A stretch of 64,000 nucleotides of DNA from Cylindrodendrum hubeiense (Eukaryota > Ascomycota > Sordariomycetes > Hypocreales > Nectriaceae): positions 20,796-84,795 of the forward strand of contig JAANBB010000146.1 of NCBI GenBank assembly GCA_014621425.1. The letters run 5' to 3'. Both the position numbers and the translations under genes were made by a program. Below, piece after piece: positions 44,830 through 54,800 of this stretch (positions are counted from its first letter, which is position 1; each line of letters begins with the position of its first letter). Below the pieces are notes generated by a model. The model was not told the origin of the DNA and searched no databases. It was given only the letters and a program-made list of their open reading frames with translations.

Positions 44830-47800
44830 ATGATTCCCGCACCCATCACCATCCCCGATCGCTCGGGGGAGCCATCATACTCTCCCCGGTCTCCCAACCG
44901 CCAGTTCTCTCTCTACGCTTCCCGCCTGCGCGACGACGATAGCCCGGTGCCCGCCTCCGCCTTTGCATCGCCTCTTCCCTCACCCTCGATCCCACAGCAG
45001 ACGATTTCGCTGCCCCCGTCCCCGCGCGTCCACATCGTGCCCTTTGGCTTCGCCTACCGGAGTCCCAATGAATCATCCGAGTCACTGCCGCTGTCACAGC
45101 TGCCGCCGCTTCCCATGTCGCCTATGGTGCCCATGTCGCCGCGGTGGGATTCGCTGTCGTATGGCTCCAGATTTGTCCTGCAGCCAACGTCCGAGAGCCC
45201 CAACCCAGCCTCCCCCATGGACGCCCCGCCCCATCCTCCCTCGCCCTTTGCCTACGACGCCTACAGTATCCCCTCCGAGTCCCGAAACGCATCCCCGACA
45301 TTCGCCCTCGCAACGCAGCTGTCACTGGGGGATCTGCGCGCCTCTGAGAATCCTTCCCCCTCCACCGCGATCGGGAACTTCTCGCGGCCCAGGAAGCTCA
45401 GCATCCGCCAGCCAATCACGGACCCGGCCAAGCCACGACCCACCCCCGGCAGCTTCAACCCAGCCGACCAGTACCTGGAACTCGTCAGCTCCCCAACCCA
45501 AAACCCCCTTTGGCCGCCAACACGTCCCCGTGGTCCGTCTGTCTCATCGGTCCAATCCTCCTCAACATACCATTCCGTGCTCTCTCCTCCCGCATCAGAA
45601 TTCAACGAACCTCGACAACCGCGTTCCCGTCCCACAACTAATGCTACCGCGCCGTCGCCGCGTCCGCCACTGACCTACAATAACACCGGTGGGCCAGCGT
45701 CCCCCAGCGCTGTTGCCGCTCCGTGGATGGGTGGAGAGGAGCTTCGTTCCAGCTTCCGGTCTCAGCTTACTGAGTCCACGGCTCCGGGCACCACCGCGAC
45801 CGAGCGGAGCAGCGTCCTGACCAAGGACAGCTCCGTCACATCGCTCTACCCCCCAGCTGACGCCGACATTGAAGACGACGGCCAGGGGGAGGCCGATGTC
45901 GACGACGACGACGACGAATTGAGCCTCGACGATCTTATGGGCATGTACGAGAAGGGATTCGACGACGACGACGAACTGAACATCGACTACCCCGTTGAGG
46001 ATCGCCCTGACACCTCTGCCTCGCAAATTGACTATCACATTGGTGCACGCCCCGAGACTGCTGCTTCGTATAACATTGGCTCGCGACCCGCCACTTCGAC
46101 CTCGGACCGCGACTATAGCATCGGTGCGCGACGCGAAACATCTACGTCAATTGACTATCACGTGGATCGCCCCGATACGGCTGCCTCCCATATCGACTAT
46201 AAGACTGGCTTACGCCCCGAGACAGCTGCTTCGGACTACAACGTTGGTGCACGACCTGGAACGTTGACGTCAGACCGGGATTACCACTTCGGCGTACGAC
46301 CTGGATCCTCAGCCTCGAGCCAGGGTTACAACAGCGCACGCCCCGACACCTCAAACTCTGTCCGCGACTTTGACATGGGTGCCCGTCCTACCACCTCCGT
46401 CTCCGACATGGAGCCACGACACAGCTTCATCCAGATCCAGATCGACGACGAAGACGATGAGGATTTCCCCCGACGTGGTGAAAACGAAAAGACATCGACC
46501 TTGGACCGGGAGATTCGCATGTCCAAGATGATCTTCACCAGCCCGGCCTACATCGCTTCCGTCCCACATATCGCCGAGAACCTGGCCCGCAGGAGCATGG
46601 ACAAGCGCGAACTGGACAAGCGCGACTCGGCCAAGTCGATGGATTCGGAACCCTCCGTCATCTCTCAACGAACTCCATTGAGTGAAGCAGCTCCTCCATT
46701 TTCTCCCTCCATCACCGAAATCACTTCTCCCATCTCTCCTCCCATCTCGCCGCCCATCGGCGACACTAAGCCTTCCCTTCCGCTTCCCTCTGCTGAGAAG
46801 GCCGCCTCCTCCCTCATTTCGCCTCCTGTCTCACCACCACCGGGCGTGCCATCGAACATGGCACCGCCCATTGCCCCGGCACCGCCGGAAGACCCCAGCT
46901 GCCGAGACCGGTACGGCTTCAAAAAGGAGAATCAGTACGTGAACCGACAGCAATACGACACCTGGAATGCCGGCTATACCGAATACCTGGCCCGACGACG
47001 GAAGAAGTGGGTTGGCTACCTCAAAGACAGCGCACTCATGACCGACCACCCCAATCGATTCCCTGCGCCAAATGCTAAGACAAAGCGATTCGTTCGCAAA
47101 GGCATTCCTCCGGACTGGCGAGGTGCTGCCTGGTTCTACTACGCGGGTGGTCCGGCCATCCTAGCTCAGCACTCGGGTCTCTACGACAAGCTCACAACCA
47201 AGAAGGCAACCGAGGTGGATTCCGAAGCGATTGAGCGTGATCTCCATCGCACATTCCCCGACAACGTTAAATACAAGCCACCGGGTGGATTCCAGGCGGC
47301 ATCGGCTAGCGCTAGGGAGAGTCAATCGACCATGACAGACGACTCGGTCCGGGGCCACAGCCCAGTGCCACCCGCAGGATCCGAAGACGAGCCGCCGATC
47401 ATCACCTCGCTTCGGCGGGTCTTGCACGCGTTCTCCGTATACAACCCTCGGATTGGATACTGCCAAAGCTTGAACTTCTTGGCTGGTCTCCTCCTTCTCT
47501 TTGTCGAGACGGAGGAGCAGGTCTTCTGGCTGCTCAACGTCATCACTCGTATCTACCTCCCGGGGACCCATGAGACGAGCTTGGAGGGTTCCAAGGTGGA
47601 CCTGGGAGTCTTGATGACGGAGCTGCGGGACACCATGCCAGGCATCTGGGACAAGGTCGGAGGAGACTTGGAGGCTGAACCAACGTCTCGCCCGCAAACG
47701 AGCAAGTCAATCCGCCTGCCTCGGTCCCGGCGGAGGGACATGAACCGACTCTCGACTGACCGTCTGCCTCCCATCACACTCTGCATGACGGCGTGGTTCA

Positions 47801-48216
47801 TGAGCTGCTTTATCGGAACGCTGCCCATTGAGACAACTCTCCGTGTTTGGGACGTGTTCTTCTACGAGGGATCCAAGACGCTGTTCCGTATCTCGCTGGC
47901 CGTCTTCAAGCTTGGAGAGAGTGAGATCAAGTCAGTCTCGGACCCAATGGAGATGTTCGGTGTTGTCCAAAGCATCCCCCGAAGGCTGATTGACGCCAAC
48001 GGGCTCATGGACGCATGCTTCAAACGTCGCAATGGCTTCGGGCATCTCAGCCAAGATCAGATCGACGTGCGTCGCCAGGAGCGCCGGGCCAAGTCACAGT
48101 ACGACCGGGCTCAACAAAACAAGCCTACCCAAACGTGGAATGTGACAAAGGCAGACACGTCAAAGGAGAAGGAGAAGGGCCTGTTTGGGAAGAAGCGGAC
48201 TGCAACTGGCCTATAA
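44830..48216 (+). CDS. TBC-domain Rab GTPase-activating protein
   Basis: A predicted 1128-aa protein, apparently intronless. The first in-frame ATG is at 44830; the frame is open further upstream but lacks an ATG. The N-terminal 390 residues are Pro/Ser-rich and disordered. Acidic Asp runs (about 355-390) precede a tandem repeat region (about 392-526). The TBC domain spans about residues 745-1045, with FVRKGIPPDWRGAAWFYYAG (the IPxxxR Arg finger, motif A), then RIGYCQSLNFLAGLLLLF (the YxQ Gln finger, motif B) and MTAWFMSCFIGTLPIETTLRVWDVFF. An insertion of about 60 residues, including SKSIRLPRSRRRDMNRLSTD, interrupts the domain. Dual-finger TBC proteins stimulate GTP hydrolysis by Rab/Ypt GTPases in membrane traffic; the overall shape recalls Gyp3/Msb3-type GAPs. 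Both catalytic fingers are present. Confidence 0.92.
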   Translation: MIPAPITIPDRSGEPSYSPRSPNRQFSLYASRLRDDDSPVPASAFASPLPSPSIPQQTISLPPSPRVHIVPFGFAYRSPNESSESLPLSQLPPLPMSPMVPMSPRWDSLSYGSRFVLQPTSESPNPASPMDAPPHPPSPFAYDAYSIPSESRNASPTFALATQLSLGDLRASENPSPSTAIGNFSRPRKLSIRQPITDPAKPRPTPGSFNPADQYLELVSSPTQNPLWPPTRPRGPSVSSVQSSSTYHSVLSPPASEFNEPRQPRSRPTTNATAPSPRPPLTYNNTGGPASPSAVAAPWMGGEELRSSFRSQLTESTAPGTTATERSSVLTKDSSVTSLYPPADADIEDDGQGEADVDDDDDELSLDDLMGMYEKGFDDDDELNIDYPVEDRPDTSASQIDYHIGARPETAASYNIGSRPATSTSDRDYSIGARRETSTSIDYHVDRPDTAASHIDYKTGLRPETAASDYNVGARPGTLTSDRDYHFGVRPGSSASSQGYNSARPDTSNSVRDFDMGARPTTSVSDMEPRHSFIQIQIDDEDDEDFPRRGENEKTSTLDREIRMSKMIFTSPAYIASVPHIAENLARRSMDKRELDKRDSAKSMDSEPSVISQRTPLSEAAPPFSPSITEITSPISPPISPPIGDTKPSLPLPSAEKAASSLISPPVSPPPGVPSNMAPPIAPAPPEDPSCRDRYGFKKENQYVNRQQYDTWNAGYTEYLARRRKKWVGYLKDSALMTDHPNRFPAPNAKTKRFVRKGIPPDWRGAAWFYYAGGPAILAQHSGLYDKLTTKKATEVDSEAIERDLHRTFPDNVKYKPPGGFQAASASARESQSTMTDDSVRGHSPVPPAGSEDEPPIITSLRRVLHAFSVYNPRIGYCQSLNFLAGLLLLFVETEEQVFWLLNVITRIYLPGTHETSLEGSKVDLGVLMTELRDTMPGIWDKVGGDLEAEPTSRPQTSKSIRLPRSRRRDMNRLSTDRLPPITLCMTAWFMSCFIGTLPIETTLRVWDVFFYEGSKTLFRISLAVFKLGESEIKSVSDPMEMFGVVQSIPRRLIDANGLMDACFKRRNGFGHLSQDQIDVRRQERRAKSQYDRAQQNKPTQTWNVTKADTSKEKEKGLFGKKRTATGL
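46003..46407 (+). repeat. ten RPxT(x)nS repeats inside the TBC-GAP
   Basis: About ten imperfect units of 12-17 codons follow the pattern RPxTxxSxxDYxxGA (for example RPETAASYNIGS and RPGTLTSDRDYHFGV), residues about 392-526. The repetition is visible at both protein and DNA level (recurring CGCCCnGAnAC). It is an expanded minisatellite in a disordered linker and is rich in Ser/Thr and Tyr. Confidence 0.85.
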
Positions 48217-49106
48217 CACAACCACAACCTAGCACAAATGTGCACTCACTCACACAATCTCTCATTCACTTTCTTACACCAAAACGTCGAAATTGACTTC
48301 GACCTTGAACCTAGACACCCAACAACCCACAGAGCATACCAAGACCAAGGCGGCGGAGCCACTTGCTCTACACATGGCATGGCGTTTCAGCGGGAGGCAC
48401 GGTTCGCTTCTTCATTCGACTTAGCGGGCCTGTGTCTGCATTTATTTTTACTTTCTTTCTGGCATTTTGTTGCTTCTATTCACACAGCACACCGGATTTT
48501 TCCTTATTTCATGTCTAAAAAAGTGGGGAGGGAATGACGGACGGTCGGACGGACGGGATGGACGCACGCGTTGAGGAAAAGAATACTTGTTTATCATAAT
48601 GACGACGGTTAACGGCTTCGACAAAAGTACAATACCACAGCACAGGAGGGACATGGCACCTACCAAACGACAGACGAAGCTCCCGCAGGAGGTGAGCAGT
48701 GGGCAGGGAGGGGTGTCTTGAGAGACAAGGCACCTGGGAGATGTTTTGCGGAAGGTTTTTATATCCATAGAGGAATCATGTACGGATTGGATAGAAAGGG
48801 ATTGAGCATCTGTAGATGGATGCCCCGACGAAGTGATATCCGAAATGGAATGAAGATGAATTTTCAAAAAAATAAATTGCTCCTGTTTGAGTGACCTAGT
48901 GGACGCTTTACTCGTCATATGCTTTGGCTTGACTGATGGGTTGAGTTTGGTGGTTTGGTTTTTTGGTTTGGTTGGTATTTCCGATACATGGGGATTTCGC
49001 CGCCGTGTTCCAAGCGTCCCTTGGAATACGTTCTGCCTATGTTTGTTTTCCGCAATGCCCCATTTCACTTCATCGTATCATAGCATTCCGTCTCAGGCGG
49101 ACCTCT
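48217..49106. other. convergent 3' intergenic
   Basis: 890 bp between convergent gene ends, probably the 3' UTRs. A 206-codon frame (48448-49068, -) has no domain and biased composition, and is not called. Confidence 0.5.
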
Positions 49107-49692
49107 TCATGAGGCGACTACGGGAGGGAAGGTCGGCTCGGCCCTGGCGTACTTTTCGACGTGGAACTTGACGTTCTTGTCGAAGCTGGGGCGGTCGTTG
49201 CGGAACTCCTCGGCGATGCGGTCCTCGAGCGGGTCGTCGGGCTGGGGCTCGATGAGCAGGTTGCGGACGGCCTCGAGGACGGCGCGCAGCTTGGTGCTGG
49301 GCTTCCAGGCGTCGGGCTTGAGCAGGCCGAGGCAGATGTTGCCGAGCGAATCGTTGGTGACGTTGGGGTGGTAGATGCGGGTGACGAACTTGACGACGGG
49401 GGCCTTGAAGGGGTAGTCGGAGGGCAGCGTCAGCACGAGCCCGAAGATGCCCGGGCTGTAGGGCGACGGGTCCGACGGGCGCAGCGTGACGTGCCAGGTG
49501 TGGATGGAGTCGTTGGGGGGCAGGGCCACGGTGAAGCCCTCCGGGGGCTCTTGGGAGACTTCGGCGAATTCCTGGGGAGGGGAGTTAGTTGGGAGTTGGG
49601 AGTTAAGATGGGAGGGTATGGGGGAGAGGCGGGAGAGGAGAGGTGAGAGTAGAGAGGGCAGAGGGGAGTACCTTTGTGATGCGCTTGGCCAT
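49107..49692 (-). CDS. ubiquitin-conjugating enzyme E2
   Basis: A predicted 161-aa single-domain E2 in two exons (49692-49672 and 49571-49107). The first exon encodes only MAKRITK, and a 100-nt pyrimidine-rich intron follows. The UBC fold is complete: TWHVTLRPSDPSPYSPGIFG, PSDYPFKAPVVKFVTRIYHPNV with the HPN triad (about residues 75-77), then GNICLGLLKPDAW with the catalytic Cys87. PNxDDPL-type sequence (PQPDDPLEDRIAEEF) follows. The sequence between HPN and Cys is slightly different from Ubc4/5 (VTNDSLGNIC), as in several other fungal E2s. It transfers ubiquitin from E1 to an E3 or substrate in the cytosol or nucleus. A longer open frame upstream of the ATG is the read-through of the intron and a low-complexity leader, not coding. 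Confidence 0.93.
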
Positions 49693-50678
49693 TTTAGCGG
49701 TGGATGGTTGTGGTTGTGGTTGTGGTTGTGGTTGTGGTGATTTGGGGATGGGTGTTGTAGAGAGGTGGAGGGAGCTTGTAGGAGCAAGCTTGGAGGAGGA
49801 AGCTCTCTGTCTGGTGTAGTAGATCCGTTTATCCGGCACAAGTATCCGTGTTCGTCTTCGTGTATTGCGTCTCGTCTCGTCTCTCGTCGTCTACTATCGG
49901 CGTGTTCCAAGCCGTCTCTCAGATGCAACGTCTTGACACAACAAAGCTCAGTGTGTCGGGTTGCAGGTTTCAAAGGGAAGAGGAAAAAAGGGTTATGACG
50001 ATGGGCCGGCTGGCGGGCTGGAAGGGGATGGTGGGGTAATTGCATGTTTGCAGCAGAGTCAAGTCAGTCACACGGGTGGATGCGAGGGGCCAAGGCCGAC
50101 GGCGCGGTGGAGCCTGCCGCCCCCGGGGAACCGACCCTATAGGCTGCGCGCCCCGCTGCGAGGGCGCTGGAAGTTCGGGGCGCCGTAGGGGGTGCGTTGG
50201 GGGGGGCCAGGCGCTGTGGGACTGGCACGACGTGCAGGCGGGTTATTACGTACCGTCTTGGGGGGCCGGCGAGAGTGGGCGACGGCCGAGTGCGTGGTTC
50301 GGCGCGCAGGGAATGGTTCTCGCAGGCGGTGATGGGCAATCAAGCGGTCAATGGTGCGACTCTTCCTAGCTGGCGTCTTCGCTACCCGACGCTGCAGGAA
50401 TTGGGTTGTCGAGGCCGGATGCCGTCTATACCGCGTAGGAACTCACATGCACGCTATGCATCCGGCGGCCCAAGGTGAGCCCTCGGTGAGCCCCCCACAT
50501 TTTCCCATCCCACCTCTCACCGTCGCCCTCACCGGGGGCAAAAAAAAAGATGTCCGCCCGCTCTGCTCTGCCGCTGCTCAACACCAGAACCCAACCATCA
50601 CCAGCCATCACCCGCCTTTCCCTTCACCCACCACCCTCTCGGAACGCGCCAATTGCCGCGCACCGCACATCCGCCGCC
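49693..50678. promoter_or_regulatory. divergent promoter region, E2/RRP1
   Basis: 986 bp between two divergent housekeeping genes. It is GC-rich and includes the leader microsatellite of the E2 gene. Overlapping open frames on both strands are not supported. Confidence 0.5.
49706..49738 (-). repeat. (ACAACC)n microsatellite in the E2 leader
   Basis: Five perfect GGTTGT units on the + strand read as ACAACC in the E2 mRNA sense and end about 14 nt before its start codon. They form an unstructured, CA-rich 5' leader. Confidence 0.8.
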
Positions 50679-51468
50679 ATGGCCGCCCACGAGTCCCAAA
50701 TGCCCTTTATCCGCAACCTTGCGTCCAGCGGTTCGTCCCCCAAATCCCAATCTTCGTCGTGATAGTCCACGTGCTAACTCTGCCCTCCCAGACCGCAAGC
50801 TTCGCACCGCCGCCCTCGAATCCCTCCAGACCTTCCTCGCCTCCCGCTCCTCCCTCTCCGAAGCCGACGCCCAGAAGCTCTGGAAGGGCCTCTTCTACGC
50901 CCTGTGGATGACGGACCGCCCCATCCCGCAACAGCGCCTGGCCACCGACCTCGCCGGCCTGCTGTTCCAGCTGCAGCCCGCCTGCGCCATCCCCTGGCTG
51001 CGCGGCTTCTGGGCCGTCGTCGGCATCCAGTGGACCGGCATTGACGTCCTGCGCCTCGAGAAGTTCCTGCTGCTCGTGCGCCGCGTCTTCGCCTCCCACA
51101 TTCGCCTCGCCCGCGAGCACGAGTACACCGGCGAGACGGTCGACGCCATCGTCGCCGTGCTCGCCGACTACCCCTTCGAGGCCGAGGGCGACCAGCGCAA
51201 GGTCCCCGTGGGCATCCGCCTGCACGCGCTGGACCTGTGGATCGACGAGATGGAGCGCGAGGGCGCCCTGGCCGACCCGGCCGCCGTGCCCTTCATCACC
51301 AGCCTGGGCGACGTGATCCTCGCCCTGCAGCGGTGCTCCGTGAAGCCGGTGCGCGAGCGCTACAGGGACAGCTACGACGACGAGAGGCTGCCCTGGGGCA
51401 AGCCTACCAACGACGACGACGAGGCCGAGGAGGAGGACGGCGAGGAGTGGGGTGGCTTTCAGGACTAG
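50679..51468 (+). CDS. RRP1: rRNA-processing protein 1 (Nop52/RRP1 family)
   Basis: A predicted 242-aa protein in two exons (50679-50730 and 50792-51468). The ATG sits in a strong context (GCCGCCATGG). The Nop52 domain covers most of the protein: MPFIRNLASSDRKLR near the N-terminus, then QKLWKGLFYALWMTDRPIPQ, LAGLLFQLQ, FWAVVGIQWTGIDVLRLEKF and GIRLHALDLWIDEM. An acidic tail (DDDEAEEEDGEEWGG) closes it. RRP1 is a nucleolar factor needed for 27S pre-rRNA processing and 60S ribosome assembly. Length fits the compact fungal form. Strong third-position GC bias, shared with neighbouring core genes, creates long shadow frames on both strands. Confidence 0.93.
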
Positions 51469-51892
51469 ATGTGTACGGGTGTGTGCATAAGAACATCAGA
51501 TGGCGTACGGCGTTGGGATATGACATGGGAAAAGAATTGGCAAGGCAATTGCTTTATATTATTTGTCGCCTTCTGTTGTGTATACATGGACTTAGAGGTT
51601 GATACCAACTGGAACACTATGACACCTAGACACCATCGACAAGTCGCAAGTAAACCAGACACTCCAATGCTTCACGGGCTCCCCCAAAAGACAAAAACAA
51701 AATCTGTCACCACTTTCTCGTGACCGAGAGATATCCATTTCCATTTCGTTAATGACGTTGCCTGTCCCTTCGCGAGGGCACTATTATATCGTATCTTATC
51801 TACTCCCCCACCGCAACTGTCTCGACCCCTGACCTTCGATTCAGCCTTCAAGGGCGAGTCTGTCCATCTCCCCGGGCTAATAATTCCCAATA
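51469..51892. other. convergent 3' intergenic
   Basis: 424 bp between convergent gene ends. Nothing else is seen. Confidence 0.5.
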
Positions 51893-54800
51893 TTACCACA
51901 CTCGTTGATCTCCTCCAACAGCTTCCTCATCCTCCTCCGTGACATCATAACCCATTTCCCGTACCTCCCGCACCCGTTCCTTGGCCTTTCGGGCCTGTCG
52001 CCAGGCATCCCACTTAGCCTGCTGCTCTGGCAGTTCCGAGCGCGGCTTCAGCAACCCCTTCTTGTGTAGACGGCGGCGGTGTTGGCGCTTCTGCTCGAAC
52101 GAGAGGACATCGACGTCGATTTCGGTGATTTCGCGGCCATGGTACAAGTCCACCAGTTCGGCCGACCAGTCCACCATCTCCTCCCTGAGCATATCCATCA
52201 GGACGCGACCGTGTCCGCCCGTAGCCCACTGGTCCAGCTTGACGGGCAGCGCAGTGCCAAAGGTAGGGTCGTCAAAAGACCACACGCAAGGAGTGCTGCC
52301 GCATGCTGTGGGACGACAGTACGTGGCACACATGGCCGACTCGGCGGCGTACCACAGAGAGAGGAGCAAGACGATAACGCCCATGAACGTGAAACGGAAC
52401 GATGGTTTGCGGCGGTAGAGGCTGGGCAGGGGCAGGGACAGAGGGACGTAGGATACAGTCACTGGGCCCTTGTGCGTTGTGCAACCGGTGCAGTGCTCGT
52501 GGTCGTGAGTATGCGTGTCCAACTTCTCGGCCTCCTTGGTCTCGTGTAGGACCTGGCCTTCAAGGCGCTCGATGCCCTTCTTGGCGGTCCGAATTCCCAT
52601 GAGGCCGGTTTGCAGAGACTTGCTCATTCGTGTAAAGGTGGCTAGATCGCCGTCCGAGTGGTCCGGGTCTTGGGGGTTGATCTTGTTGCTCCTGGTGTTG
52701 AGTTTGGTGTCAAGCTCCAAGTCGAAGTCGAGGTCGTCATCGAGTGACGGTTGGTCCGAGAGGTCGTTAAGTAGAGCCTCCATTTTTGGCGTTGGGGCTT
52801 TGCGGCCTAGCAAGATTTCTTCGAGGTCGTCTAAAGTTGAATCCTCGATTTGGTGTGAGCGTTGAAGTTGCATTAGGTCGTCCTTGACTGTTGGTGGCTT
52901 TGCCGAGTTTTTCAGGGGTCCTCTGCGCCGCGGCAGTGACCGAGCGCGCCGTCTTCTCACGACCGACGACAACGCCGTGGGTGCAGATTTCTCGTCTGTT
53001 CCCGGGTCAGACGTCGTGTCCTGGTCGCGACTCTGCCACCCAAGGTCCATCTTCTTATCACGGGACCATGCTGAAGACCTTGGTCGCGGCAGCCTGGCCT
53101 CTTCGGGCACCGTCTCGGGTACTTTCACATCGCGGTCCCGAATTGATGCTGCGGATTTCGGTCGTGATACATCCTCGAGCGACTTCTCTTGCCGGATTGA
53201 GGCCGACGATTTTGGTCGTGTTGTATCCTCGAGCGACTTCTCCTCCCGTGTTGATGCCACAGATCTTGGTCGCGGTAGCCTTGCCTCCTCGCGTGGCTTC
53301 TCATCCTTCACTTCAATCCTCTCCACCTTGACCGTCGCTGGCGTTTCCACGTATGCGCCCGTGATCTTCGGCGTCGGCATCGTCAGCGGATCTGGTTTCG
53401 GAGCCCGTGGTGTCACCTCAACCTCCTTCTCATCTTCCGACTCCGGCAGTGGTGACGGTGCTCGAACCGAGCCCTTCTCTGAGTAGTTCTCGCCCGGCGC
53501 GAAGAGGTTCATCTCGGCCTCTATCCTGTCCGTGGGGTCTGATTCCGACTGCATACTGGATCTCTTGCTCTTGACAGAGTCCGTGGAAAGCGTGCGGGGT
53601 AGGCCGGTGAATCCAACCGTGGGCTTCGAGGTCTCGTTGTCCTTCCTCTGGAGTTGTGTGTGTCTCGGACCATTTTCGGAGGCGCGTCGTGGGATACCCG
53701 ACTTGTAATCTGAGTCTTGGGTGACGACCTTCTCACTTTGCAGCGGACTGGCCGGCCGTCGGGCCTCCGTATCCGGTGCAGGGCTTGAGCTCGCAGCTCT
53801 TGCCAGCCGTCGTAACAAATCTCGCGAGTCACTTCGTCTATGCGAGTGTGACACCTCCGGTCGTGCAACCTCCGCCACATCGGTTGATTTGCTTGATTCG
53901 CCTCGTTCCTCCACCGGCGCATGGTGCTTAGTCTCTCGCGCCTTGAAGATAGTAACGGGCGTATCTGGTACTCGCCGTCCCCCAATCTCAAATGCAGACT
54001 TTGGTCGAACCAGCTCATTCGTCTCCCGGTCCGCGGCAGATATCGACTCCCGGGCTGCTCGGGCCGACAGCGGTCGAGATTCCTCTGGAGACATTGAGCG
54101 GGAGTTTGAGTTTGAGTTTTGCTCCCGGATCTCCTCCAATCTCGCCTTTGCCAGTGCTCGGTTCGGGATGCCATTAATCTCACGCTGCCGTATTTCATCC
54201 AGCTTGGTGTTTCTCGGTCTTGGTAGGCTTCGGTCCGGAATTGGTATCTGATGCTCAGCCTGGGCCTCGCGCAGTCGTATTTCGTCTAGTTTCGTGTTGG
54301 GCTGCCGCCTTTGGGGGGATTCGATTGGAATATTGCTCCCGGCTTTGACCTCCCTTGACCGGATCTCATCCAGCTTAGTGTTGCGCGAGCCCGGGTTGGC
54401 CACCCTGGTCCGCGAATTGATATCAATCTCACTCCCCTCGTCAAACTTGATCCGGTTTGCAAAGGGTCTGGTACCCATCGAAATCCTAGGACTATCCGAG
54501 ATCTGCAGGTCTCCAGCCGTAAAGTCCTGGTCAACTTGCCACGCAAAGCTCTTCTCGGGTGACGCATTCTCTGGGTTGAAAGGCGTCGGCGGCGCTGCTT
54601 CTTGTTGCTGCTGTCCATTCTCAATTGATGGCCACGGCAAGTCTTCTATTCCTGGGACCAGTGGGGGAATACGGCCTTGGTTGGTAAGGTCGTCCTTTGA
54701 CGGTATGTGCTTCAACGTCCGCGGTGCGGGCAGAAGTCTACTGGCCGGATCCTCTCGACGCTCCTCTGCCGGATCCTTAGGCTTAGTCCCATTAACCTTC

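Noticed and set aside
44963..45673. 236-codon frame overlapping the TBC-GAP in another frame
   Set aside because: Its Pro/Ser/Arg-rich composition mirrors the codon bias of the real gene; no independent evidence.
48448..49068. 206-codon open frame on the - strand between the TBC and E2 genes
   Set aside because: Mixed low-complexity composition, no domain, and it lies in the expected 3' UTR interval of two convergent genes.
50707..51316. Long shadow frames opposite and alongside RRP1
   Set aside because: Created by the strong third-position GC bias of the RRP1 coding sequence.
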